Positions 7,895 to 14,457 of a DNA stretch of 15,320 bases are shown piece by piece. Every line of letters starts with the position of its first letter. Position 1 is the stretch's first letter. The stretch comes from Candidatus Bathyarchaeota archaeon. Its GTDB lineage: Archaea; Asgardarchaeota; Lokiarchaeia; Sigyniarchaeales; Sigyniarchaeaceae. Location of the stretch: NCBI GenBank assembly GCA_014729935.1, contig WJJB01000055.1:1-15320 (forward strand), in the 5' to 3' direction. The notes beneath the pieces are model-generated. The model had not been told where the DNA came from. It did not search any database and worked only from the letters and a program-made list of their open reading frames with translations. A program made the position numbers and the translations under genes.

Positions 7895-9180
7895 GAAACC
7901 AGATTCCCTCCTTCCTTCCTGAGCTGATTGTATATCTTCTTTGCTACATCAACCCTGATTGTCTCCCCTTCAAGCATCTTGGACAAGACCTGGGGTCTAA
8001 ACTCCGGTGGAATACCTGCTGTTTTAATTATGTTTCTTGCGTGTAACTTCATATGGCCTTCTTGTATTCCTTCCGATACCAGGGCTCGCAGGGCTGCTGC
8101 ATTTTGGGCAAGACCAACAGCGGCTAATACTTGGGATAAAGTGGACGCTTTGGTGACCTCCATGATATTCAAGCATGTTCTATAGACCGGGTTTGTTTTA
8201 ATGACACCACCTATCGTGCCAACAGAGACGGGTAAGTCAATTACCCCGACCAAGTTACCCTCTTCATCCATGCGATAATCCGTGAGTGGCTTGTATTTTC
8301 CCTCGAATGCCGCGTACGCATGTGCACCAGCTTCAAGGGCCCTGGTGTCATTGCCGGTGGCTTGTGCAACTGCTATCATTCCGTTCATGATCCCCTTGTT
8401 ATGTGTTGCTGCACGGAAAATACTTGCCTTCGCGAATTCCACGGCCTCCAAAATCTTTTCCACGGTTGATCTCCCACCGATCATGTCCATATCAAATGTT
8501 GCCGTGCATTTCACCCGTCGGTGAATTGCCAAGTTCGAAATGATCCTGAGAACCGCGCGGGCTCCGGTGATTTTCTCAAGGAATGGTGCAATTGCTTCGC
8601 TCATGGTATTAACGGCATTGGCGCCCATGGCATCCAAGCAATTGACAACCAAGTGCACATCGATCATCGTCCCCATTCCAGTTTGCATCGATAAGGTATT
8701 TATCCTTCTGGCACCCCCACCGAGTTTCACCAGGATGGGGTCCTGATCATTAGCCAAATCGATAATTTCTTCTTCGTGTTTTCTAATTTCCTTAATAGCC
8801 TCGGAAACATCATCCACATCGACTAGCTGCACTTGTCCAATCATCAAGGCTTCAACAACATCAGCTTGGAAGCCTCCATGCTTCCTAGCCATTTTGGCCA
8901 GGTTTGATGCAGCAGCGACCACTGATGGTTCCTCTATTGCCATGGGAATTAATCGTTCTTCTCCGTTCACCACGAAATTCGTGGCTATCCCAATGGGAAG
9001 TGGCAAGATTCCAATGACATTTTCTATCATGGTGTCCAAGGTTCCAAGCACGGCACTGCCCTCCTCACACCGAAGTAGATTGATATCCTTGGTAGAAATA
9101 ATCCCTTCCTCCTCCAAGATGGACAATCTCTCGTGAATTGATTTCTTGTAAAACTTGCTCAACTCCGATGTTTTCACCAT
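7891..9180 (-). CDS. mvaA: HMG-CoA reductase, class II
   Basis: HMGR reduces HMG-CoA to mevalonate and is the committed step. The sequence is class II, the type studied from Pseudomonas mevalonii: MIENVIG and GIATNFVVNG, EEPSVVAAASN with the catalytic Glu at 83-84, DAMGANAVNTM (183-193), ATHNKGIMNG with Lys262, GNDTRA with Asp278, and GHMKLHARN with His376. The four catalytic residues (Glu, Lys, Asp, His) are all present. From the ATG at 9180 the protein has 429 residues, matching the roughly 428 of the Pseudomonas enzyme. A TTG at 9201 overlapping the preceding stop is also open, but GGTGA five bases before the ATG decides for 9180. There is no N-terminal membrane domain, so it is soluble. 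Class II in an archaeon usually points to ancient transfer from bacteria. Confidence 0.95.
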   Translation of the reverse strand: MVKTSELSKFYKKSIHERLSILEEEGIISTKDINLLRCEEGSAVLGTLDTMIENVIGILPLPIGIATNFVVNGEERLIPMAIEEPSVVAAASNLAKMARKHGGFQADVVEALMIGQVQLVDVDDVSEAIKEIRKHEEEIIDLANDQDPILVKLGGGARRINTLSMQTGMGTMIDVHLVVNCLDAMGANAVNTMSEAIAPFLEKITGARAVLRIISNLAIHRRVKCTATFDMDMIGGRSTVEKILEAVEFAKASIFRAATHNKGIMNGMIAVAQATGNDTRALEAGAHAYAAFEGKYKPLTDYRMDEEGNLVGVIDLPVSVGTIGGVIKTNPVYRTCLNIMEVTKASTLSQVLAAVGLAQNAAALRALVSEGIQEGHMKLHARNIIKTAGIPPEFRPQVLSKMLEGETIRVDVAKKIYNQLRKEGGNLVS

Positions 9181-9185
9181 GAAAT

Positions 9186-9190
9186 TCACC
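9186..9190 (-). promoter_or_regulatory. Shine-Dalgarno site deciding the HMGR start
   Basis: GGTGA on the minus strand lies five bases before the ATG at 9180 and matches the archaeal anti-Shine-Dalgarno complement. It makes the ATG more likely than the TTG at 9201. Confidence 0.55.
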
Positions 9191-9197
9191 AGATCTT

Positions 9198-9590
9198 TCA
9201 ACAGTACATGATATTTCCTTCCTTGATCTCCAGTTGGTTTGCATGTTTAAGTCTTTTTATGTCTATCTCATCGATGCAAGGGATTCTTGCCATGATCACT
9301 CCCGTTGCAATGATTGGCTCGCAGTGTTCGTTGATGATTGCCATGGGCGCTTGATGGTTTGCCTTCACTTGCAGGAGCGTGTAACTTCCAACGGTCGATC
9401 CTTTGGCTCGTGGGAAGACCAATATCTTATCTTGGATGCACTCCCCTTGCAATGGATGCCCTTCTTCTAGAATGATCCCGGTTGATACATCTATCCCCCC
9501 ATATATGAGGAGGGGGACCTCGGTATAGAGGATGGGTCCCTTGCAATTACCCGGATGAATGATCCTTCCAGCAATAACCTTGGAATTCAT
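9198..9590 (-). CDS. Phosphomevalonate dehydratase small subunit (aconitase X swivel domain)
   Basis: The protein has 130 residues and the DUF126/aconitase-X small-subunit signature: GHPLQGECIQDKILVFP, then KGSTVGSYTLL, then APMAIINEHCEPIIATG and MARIPCID. With the large subunit it forms the [4Fe-4S] enzyme that dehydrates mevalonate 5-phosphate to trans-anhydromevalonate 5-phosphate; the small subunit is the swivelling domain that helps close the active site. Its ATG overlaps the large-subunit stop (ATGA), and GGTGG stands 7 bases upstream. Other aconitase-X enzymes act on hydroxyproline derivatives in bacteria, but the operon partners make the mevalonate role by far the best reading. Confidence 0.93.
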   Translation of the reverse strand: MNSKVIAGRIIHPGNCKGPILYTEVPLLIYGGIDVSTGIILEEGHPLQGECIQDKILVFPRAKGSTVGSYTLLQVKANHQAPMAIINEHCEPIIATGVIMARIPCIDEIDIKRLKHANQLEIKEGNIMYC

Positions 9591-10819
9591 GTATTTCCAC
9601 CTTCATCCAATTTCCCATTGATTGCAATCTCCATACATTTCTTTCTGGGTAATAATGCAACATCGACACCTGGCTTGTTACTCAAGTAATAGAATGCTTT
9701 ACCAGAATCCGTGATGACGCGCTTGAACGATAATTCTTCAATGGGGCACACGACGATGCACGTGTCAGAAATTACTTGAATCTTTGAATCAAGACCAGTA
9801 AGTATACCCTTTTTCTCCATTTCAGCCCTAAGCATCGATGCAGTGGCAATCCATACGCTTGCTTGAACCTGCTGTTCCTTTAGGAAACTCAAGATGGATT
9901 CAACCTCCTCCATCGAGGAATGCGGGCATCCAAAAAACACCAAGTCAACAGGTTTTCCAACCATGGTATCTTTCACGAATTCTGGTCGCGAGGGCAATGA
10001 ATTCACGTGTATTTCTTTTTCACCTGCATGGATAGCCCAATTGGGAAAGGCTGTGATTTCTGGTGTCACGTCTTCCACGTGGTAAAGGGCTATCGCGCCC
10101 GATGCAGCCATCGAAGCTCCAAGTTGCCGCAAGGTACTTGGAGTGCACTTCCTTGGGGATAATCCCGTGATAACCGGGATCTCATTTCCAAGCTTTCTAC
10201 CAAGTAAAAGCCCCAACCTGGCAAAATCCCAGTAGGTTGCCACCTCGCATTCAACATGCACCTTCACGGTTGGCTTCCTGTTTTCATCCAAATGCAATCC
10301 ATAATTGGCTGTATAACCAGTGAGGGCAGCCGATAATGCTGCAGGACCGCCTTCCCTATTCGTTCTCGCGCCCAGTACGGAATTAGCATAGGATACTGCT
10401 GAAGATTCTGCCCATGCAATGTGAGAACCTTGAACGGGGCAGTTACCGAGAAGATACGGGGTGCAACTGCACGTCAGTGAGATATCGAGTTCCCTGTATG
10501 CTTGAAGAACCTGAGCCTGATCCCGATAAAATGATTGAGAAAAGCCAAGAGACAGCCATCTTTCCAAGTCCAAGCCACATGGGTTCAACGTGGTAGGTAC
10601 CCGGGCGTGGGCTCCACCATCACGTAACTCTTCGAGAAAATCGAGACCCGCTTTACCAATACTCTTGTATGAAACACCAGACACTTGGCAGGAAGAAACG
10701 GGGATCAAGTTTTCTGCGTGGTAAATCCGTCCAAGTGTCACTATGATCTTCATAGCAAGCCGGGTTCCTGGTCCTTGCTCACCTTGAAGCATCGACTCTT
10801 GCAGTCCCGTGAGATTCAT
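9587..10819 (-). CDS. Phosphomevalonate dehydratase large subunit (aconitase X catalytic subunit)
   Basis: The 410-residue protein is the catalytic subunit of archaeal mevalonate 5-phosphate dehydratase. Recognisable segments are CSCTPYLLGNCP (117-128), WAESSAVSYANSVLGARTNR (136-155), EGGPAALSAALTG, FFGCPH (295-300) and SDTCIV (351-356). Cys119, Cys298 and Cys354 are the expected three ligands of an aconitase-like [4Fe-4S] cluster; Cys117 and Cys127 are extra cysteines near the first. The enzyme is expected in the cytosol and is probably oxygen-sensitive. The start ATG overlaps the stop of the UbiD-like gene by four bases, and the small-subunit gene follows with another overlap, consistent with 1:1 assembly. 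Confidence 0.94.
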   Translation of the reverse strand: MNLTGLQESMLQGEQGPGTRLAMKIIVTLGRIYHAENLIPVSSCQVSGVSYKSIGKAGLDFLEELRDGGAHARVPTTLNPCGLDLERWLSLGFSQSFYRDQAQVLQAYRELDISLTCSCTPYLLGNCPVQGSHIAWAESSAVSYANSVLGARTNREGGPAALSAALTGYTANYGLHLDENRKPTVKVHVECEVATYWDFARLGLLLGRKLGNEIPVITGLSPRKCTPSTLRQLGASMAASGAIALYHVEDVTPEITAFPNWAIHAGEKEIHVNSLPSRPEFVKDTMVGKPVDLVFFGCPHSSMEEVESILSFLKEQQVQASVWIATASMLRAEMEKKGILTGLDSKIQVISDTCIVVCPIEELSFKRVITDSGKAFYYLSNKPGVDVALLPRKKCMEIAINGKLDEGGNT

Positions 10820-12159
10820 CTCTCCCTGCCTAACCTTTTTTTCATAAATGCTTGGCGATCTTTTCCCCTTGGAATGGTTGCATCAATCCCGACCTTACAA
10901 GTCTCCCTGGTTACTTGATTTGCAGATGGATCGAGGGAACTACCCCTCTCGTTGGGAAAGAGATAAAGATCTTCCGTGAATTGGCACCTGGTCGTGATCG
11001 CGAATTCTACATCGAGTGGATCTGCAATTTCTATGTCATCATCAATTATAATGCAATTTTTCAAGCTTCCATGACCTAGAAAGGTGGATTTGAATATCTC
11101 CTCGGGATCCAAATTCCTACCTCCTTCAAACTGCACCACTGCATTAAACCAGTGAGCAGAACCATCGGTCAACCTCACATCCCTGAATCCTGGATGCTTG
11201 CCGAGCTCCCTGGCCATGGTCGCCTCGCGGGGTAATCCCATTAGGAGCTCGTGTTCCTTGGAGGCGGGGAGCAACGCGTGGTACATGGGATTTCGCCTAT
11301 GGGTCATGCAGGTTACCTCGAAAACAGGTTGATTCCTAATGATATCAAGAGTGCCGGTTAAATCGAGAAATGGACCTTCATCCGCCGTTTCACCCGTGAA
11401 ATGCCCTTCAATGATGATTTCCGAGCCAGCGGGCACCATGACATCTATCGTCTTGCATTTAACCAGCTCTATTGGACTCAATGCGTTGGCAATGGATAAT
11501 TCATCAACCCCCTTGGGAGGTGATGTTGATGCTGCAATCATGACCTGAGGGGCATTCCCAATGGCAATGGCAACTTCCAATTCTCCACCGCTTTCCTTCA
11601 ATGCAGTATCCAGTCCCCTGTTTTCCACGACACGTGCCACCATTTTCCCATCATCAATTATCATCATCCGGTGAAAGCTCATGTTCCCACCGTACCGTGG
11701 ACAAGTATAGATGGCTACCCCTGAAGTAATGTATCTCCCTCCATCTTCTTCTACATGTTTCAATATCGGAAGTTTATCCAGATCCGGCTCGGTATGAATG
11801 ATTTCTTGACATGATACCTCACTATTTTCATCCAGAATGCTTGGAGCTTTGCAATTCTTTATCGCATGCTGTAACCTGTGAATAAAAGAATCAGGATTGG
11901 TTGCAGGAAGGACAGATTCACCTTCTCCCTCATGAGATTGATGCTTCCCGGCATGAGCCATCGAGAAAGATTTCCTGGATGAAAACACGTTTGCTACCAC
12001 CGGAAACTCGTGATCTGATATATTGGTGAAGATCACCGGCGCGGGTCCAATACCTGAGATGATGCTAGCAAGTTCTAGATGGGTCGTAACTTCTTTTTCA
12101 ATGTGGTTCAATAATCCACTTTGCTGAAAATGGTCGACAAGATCCTTGAAATCCAGCAT
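10816..12159 (-). CDS. UbiD-family trans-anhydromevalonate 5-phosphate decarboxylase
   Basis: The 447-residue protein has the UbiD fold signatures: NMSFHRMM (159-166) and ARVVENRG (175-182), which bind prenylated FMN with Mn/K, and DEGPFLDLTG (260-269) with the likely catalytic Glu261; Arg176 is the probable triad partner. UbiD enzymes decarboxylate alpha,beta-unsaturated acids. In the archaeal pathway this member converts trans-anhydromevalonate 5-phosphate to isopentenyl phosphate. Generic UbiD/MenaUbiD activity in quinone synthesis is the alternative, but its place between HMGS and the dehydratase subunits fixes the likely role. The required cofactor is made by UbiX from a dimethylallyl phosphate; no UbiX gene is in the window. 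GGTGAAGG immediately precedes the ATG, which lies 29 bases after the HMGS stop. Confidence 0.92.
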   Translation of the reverse strand: MLDFKDLVDHFQQSGLLNHIEKEVTTHLELASIISGIGPAPVIFTNISDHEFPVVANVFSSRKSFSMAHAGKHQSHEGEGESVLPATNPDSFIHRLQHAIKNCKAPSILDENSEVSCQEIIHTEPDLDKLPILKHVEEDGGRYITSGVAIYTCPRYGGNMSFHRMMIIDDGKMVARVVENRGLDTALKESGGELEVAIAIGNAPQVMIAASTSPPKGVDELSIANALSPIELVKCKTIDVMVPAGSEIIIEGHFTGETADEGPFLDLTGTLDIIRNQPVFEVTCMTHRRNPMYHALLPASKEHELLMGLPREATMARELGKHPGFRDVRLTDGSAHWFNAVVQFEGGRNLDPEEIFKSTFLGHGSLKNCIIIDDDIEIADPLDVEFAITTRCQFTEDLYLFPNERGSSLDPSANQVTRETCKVGIDATIPRGKDRQAFMKKRLGRER

Positions 12160-12188
12160 CCTTCACCGTTTTCTCCATAAGGAAAACA

Positions 12189-13796
12189 TCAAAACTTGAT
12201 GTAGGCGGGATACCAGTGAATCAATCCATATCCCGCCACACCAGGTTCCTCATCTACCTTCAATCGCCTTACGGTGAGCTCAACCTTCTCACCTTCATCA
12301 ATCTTCCCAATCAAGTATACAAGGTCATCGATGCATTTCGTTTCTCCAATTTCGATGTCCTTATCCACGATCTCCTTCACCCATCCGAATAACGGGTAAT
12401 AATGCCTGTGGGACCCAGAGTGTCCCTTGGGGCAATAGGAGATCTCGCTCTGCTGGGGAAGCACGCATCCATAATCACATAAGCTTAATTCTATCCCCAG
12501 GTTATGAGAGGGAGCCTCATCCAAGACTGCAGTGCTAATGTGCGAGGGAAGTAAATTCCTCCTGTACATCTCGTAATATTCTATGGGGATCCTTGCCTTT
12601 CGCTTGATGAAGTCCATTACCGATGGTCCTTGCTCGACCAGCTTCTTGAACCCCTTTTGCATTTGTAACATGCCAGAGATCGCCGTTGCACCGCTACCGT
12701 AGCTACTAAAATAAATCTTGTCGAGCTCTGAGACACGATTTTCCACCAAGTGGACGATTTGTGCCCACAAGGAGGCTGAATACATGTTCCCGAAGCGTAA
12801 TGGCACGTCCAAGCATGGTAAAAGTTTCCTTGCCATCCAATCCTTGTAAAAGTAATTCAATCTCAAGATCTCATCTTCATTAAAACCTTTCTTCTTGAGT
12901 AGTTCAATAGTCTTGATATGTAACTCCTCCCGTCCCTCTAGTATGAACTCTCGCTCGTCCGAGGTGAAGGTGCGATCCTTGAATTTTTCTTGTATCTCTC
13001 TTCGCTTCAGTGGATTGTTGATCCAGCGTTCAAACATGATTTTTTGGAAACTCTTCACTGGCATCTTCCCGAACGGGGCATGGAACACATAATAATCTGC
13101 ATTGAATGGACCGACCTGGGACTTGAAATCATCATATGCCTTTAGGATGTAATTCAGGTATGCAGCCGTGCTGTAATGACCGAATACTTCTGCATTCTCG
13201 CTATATAATGTCCGGAAGAAATCATTAACGTGACCCGAGACTTTCCCGAACTTGGAACTTATCCGGGCGATGCGGGGATGCTTGCTAATCACCATTGCTA
13301 CAGCGCCTGCACCTTGCGTGGGCTCACCGGGACTTCCCAGTGGATATTTAGATATATCAGTCCCGATAACAAGAGCCTTTTCAATAATCCCGGAATTTAT
13401 CAATCCAACTGCATTGAGTAATCCGAGCGTTGCACCAGCACAGGCATGAAACGTATCACCAGTAAGAGCATTTTCATTCACGTTCAAGAAAACGCTCAAG
13501 ATCGATGATATAGATTTAACTGCATACGGCATGGATTCACTTCCGACGAAGATTGCTTCAATATCCTGGGGATCAAGTCGGCTACGTAGGAATAGATTTT
13601 TTGAAGCCATGATGGCCATGGAAATCGCATCCTCGCCATAACCAGGGACTGCGATTTCCTCCGAAAGCAATCCATACTTGAATTTGTCAGGATCGATTCC
13701 ACGTTTTATTGCAAGATCCTTGAGATTAAGCCTGTTTTTCGGTGCATAGAACCCAACCGCATCAATACCGACATCGAGGAAGAAAGTCTCATCCAT
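12189..13796 (-). CDS. mvaS: Hydroxymethylglutaryl-CoA synthase with C-terminal extension
   Basis: HMGS condenses acetyl-CoA with acetoacetyl-CoA. The thiolase-fold catalytic triad is visible in the 535-residue protein: Glu87 in GSESMPYAVKS, Cys119 in TFHACAGATLG, and His239 in VFHAPFGKM. GNMYSASLWA (336-345) and SSYGSGAT (365-372) are further family signatures. After about residue 435 comes an extra region of roughly 95 residues with Cys440, Cys444, Cys455 and His459, ending in GYGLIHWYPAYIKF. Its order of a cysteine cluster followed by a beta-rich end recalls DUF35-type OB domains, the partner of archaeal thiolase/HMGS, but the match is weak. The ATG at 13796 fits the family N-terminus; a GTG at 13811 is also open. 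This is the first gene of the operon. Confidence 0.93.
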   Translation of the reverse strand: MDETFFLDVGIDAVGFYAPKNRLNLKDLAIKRGIDPDKFKYGLLSEEIAVPGYGEDAISMAIMASKNLFLRSRLDPQDIEAIFVGSESMPYAVKSISSILSVFLNVNENALTGDTFHACAGATLGLLNAVGLINSGIIEKALVIGTDISKYPLGSPGEPTQGAGAVAMVISKHPRIARISSKFGKVSGHVNDFFRTLYSENAEVFGHYSTAAYLNYILKAYDDFKSQVGPFNADYYVFHAPFGKMPVKSFQKIMFERWINNPLKRREIQEKFKDRTFTSDEREFILEGREELHIKTIELLKKKGFNEDEILRLNYFYKDWMARKLLPCLDVPLRFGNMYSASLWAQIVHLVENRVSELDKIYFSSYGSGATAISGMLQMQKGFKKLVEQGPSVMDFIKRKARIPIEYYEMYRRNLLPSHISTAVLDEAPSHNLGIELSLCDYGCVLPQQSEISYCPKGHSGSHRHYYPLFGWVKEIVDKDIEIGETKCIDDLVYLIGKIDEGEKVELTVRRLKVDEEPGVAGYGLIHWYPAYIKF

Positions 13797-13835
13797 ATGC
13801 TTTACACGCACTTCTGTTCAAGCACCCTATCTCCA

Positions 13836-13918
13836 TCCGTTATTTATTTGCTTTCATGTTCTTGGAGAAGATCCCGATGCTTCACGCTGACTGAAAAGCA
13901 ATTTTACCTTTTTAATAC
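13836..13918 (-). promoter_or_regulatory. Putative promoter region of the mevalonate operon
   Basis: The gap between the secE stop and HMGS (13797-14000) is the longest gene-free stretch in the window. On the minus strand GAAAGCAAATAAATAA (about 13840-13855) resembles a BRE plus TATA box, placing transcription start near 13818 and a leader of about 20 bases. A second A/T-rich candidate, GTATTAAAAAGG, lies at 13907-13918. No clear dyad operator or leader structure was found. The call rests on base composition and position only. Confidence 0.4.
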
Positions 13919-14000
13919 TTACTTAATAATCACGGGTAAAACATGGGAGGGGGAATTTCATGGATTTCCTTCTCGAAGAGTGCCAAGGTCCTTCATTGTT

Positions 14001-14342
14001 TCAAAGCAGGGATGCAATAAGTGCAAGATCAAGAGATTGGCACACTGATGATGATATCACCCGGTTCATGAACCAATTCATCGCCTCGGGAGTCTTGAAG
14101 ATCATGCTGGTGGCAACATGAATGATGGATGGCTCGGCATCACCATTACCCCCGTCATCTGCTAAATTCCCGAATAGATTACCGAGAAGGCTCAGCAAGA
14201 ATGCCAATCCGCCAGTTAACAATATACCAATACCAGAAACCCTTGCAATGAGCCGCACTTCCTTGAAAGTCGGGCGCCTGGCAACACGAATGATGCGCTT
14301 GGTATTCCTGATGAAGTTCTTAAATTTATCGACTATGCCCAT
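14001..14342 (-). CDS. secE: Preprotein translocase subunit SecE / Sec61-gamma with C-terminal extension
   Basis: Residues 1-58 are a typical archaeal/eukaryotic SecE: an amphipathic helix (DKFKNFIRNTKRIIRVARRP), the conserved hinge PTFKEVRLIARVSGIG, and one membrane helix at about 36-57 ending LLSLLGNLF. SecE clamps SecY and is essential for the protein channel. Family members usually end shortly after the membrane helix. Here the frame continues about 53 residues through an acidic Gly/Asp linker (DDGGNGDAE) into a segment without clear homology. The ATG at 14342 is preceded by GTGAT, a partial ribosome site. The gene is not next to nusG/spt5, its common archaeal neighbour, in this window. 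Identification rests on a short but characteristic segment. Confidence 0.8.
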   Translation of the reverse strand: MGIVDKFKNFIRNTKRIIRVARRPTFKEVRLIARVSGIGILLTGGLAFLLSLLGNLFGNLADDGGNGDAEPSIIHVATSMIFKTPEAMNWFMNRVISSSVCQSLDLALIASLL

Positions 14343-14372
14343 ATCATCACAGGGATTGCAATGAAGGAGGAA

Positions 14373-14383
14373 GTAATAAATAT
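14373..14383 (-). promoter_or_regulatory. Putative secE promoter (TATA-like box)
   Basis: AATATTTATTA on the minus strand lies about 35 bases before the secE ATG, which would leave a leader of roughly 10 bases. A second candidate, CTTTTAAAG, is at 14418-14426. Both lie in the 115-base gap after the proline-rich gene. Confidence 0.35.
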
Positions 14384-14457
14384 TGTTCGGAATGCCTTGC
14401 GTCTAGAGAATGCCCGCTTTAAAAGTAGGAGATATGGCTTATTGAAATATCGCTACC

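Larger units (their letters stand above)
4959..13796 (-). other. Operon: archaeal-type mevalonate pathway, HMGS to IDI-2
   Basis: Eight consecutive minus-strand genes run HMGS, UbiD-like decarboxylase, dehydratase large, dehydratase small, HMGR, MVK, IPK, IDI-2. Junctions are 29 bases, then ATGA overlaps (10816-10819, 9587-9590), a 17-base gap with the chosen HMGR start, an ATGA overlap (7891-7894), a TGATG contact at 6908, and a 6-base gap. No internal promoter is evident. Together the products convert acetyl-CoA plus acetoacetyl-CoA to IPP and DMAPP by way of trans-anhydromevalonate 5-phosphate. Confidence 0.85.

Noticed and set aside
13797..14048. Possible small plus-strand gene in the secE-HMGS gap
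   Set aside because: The translation has no recognisable motif and it overlaps the secE 3' end antisense. The gap is better explained as a promoter region.
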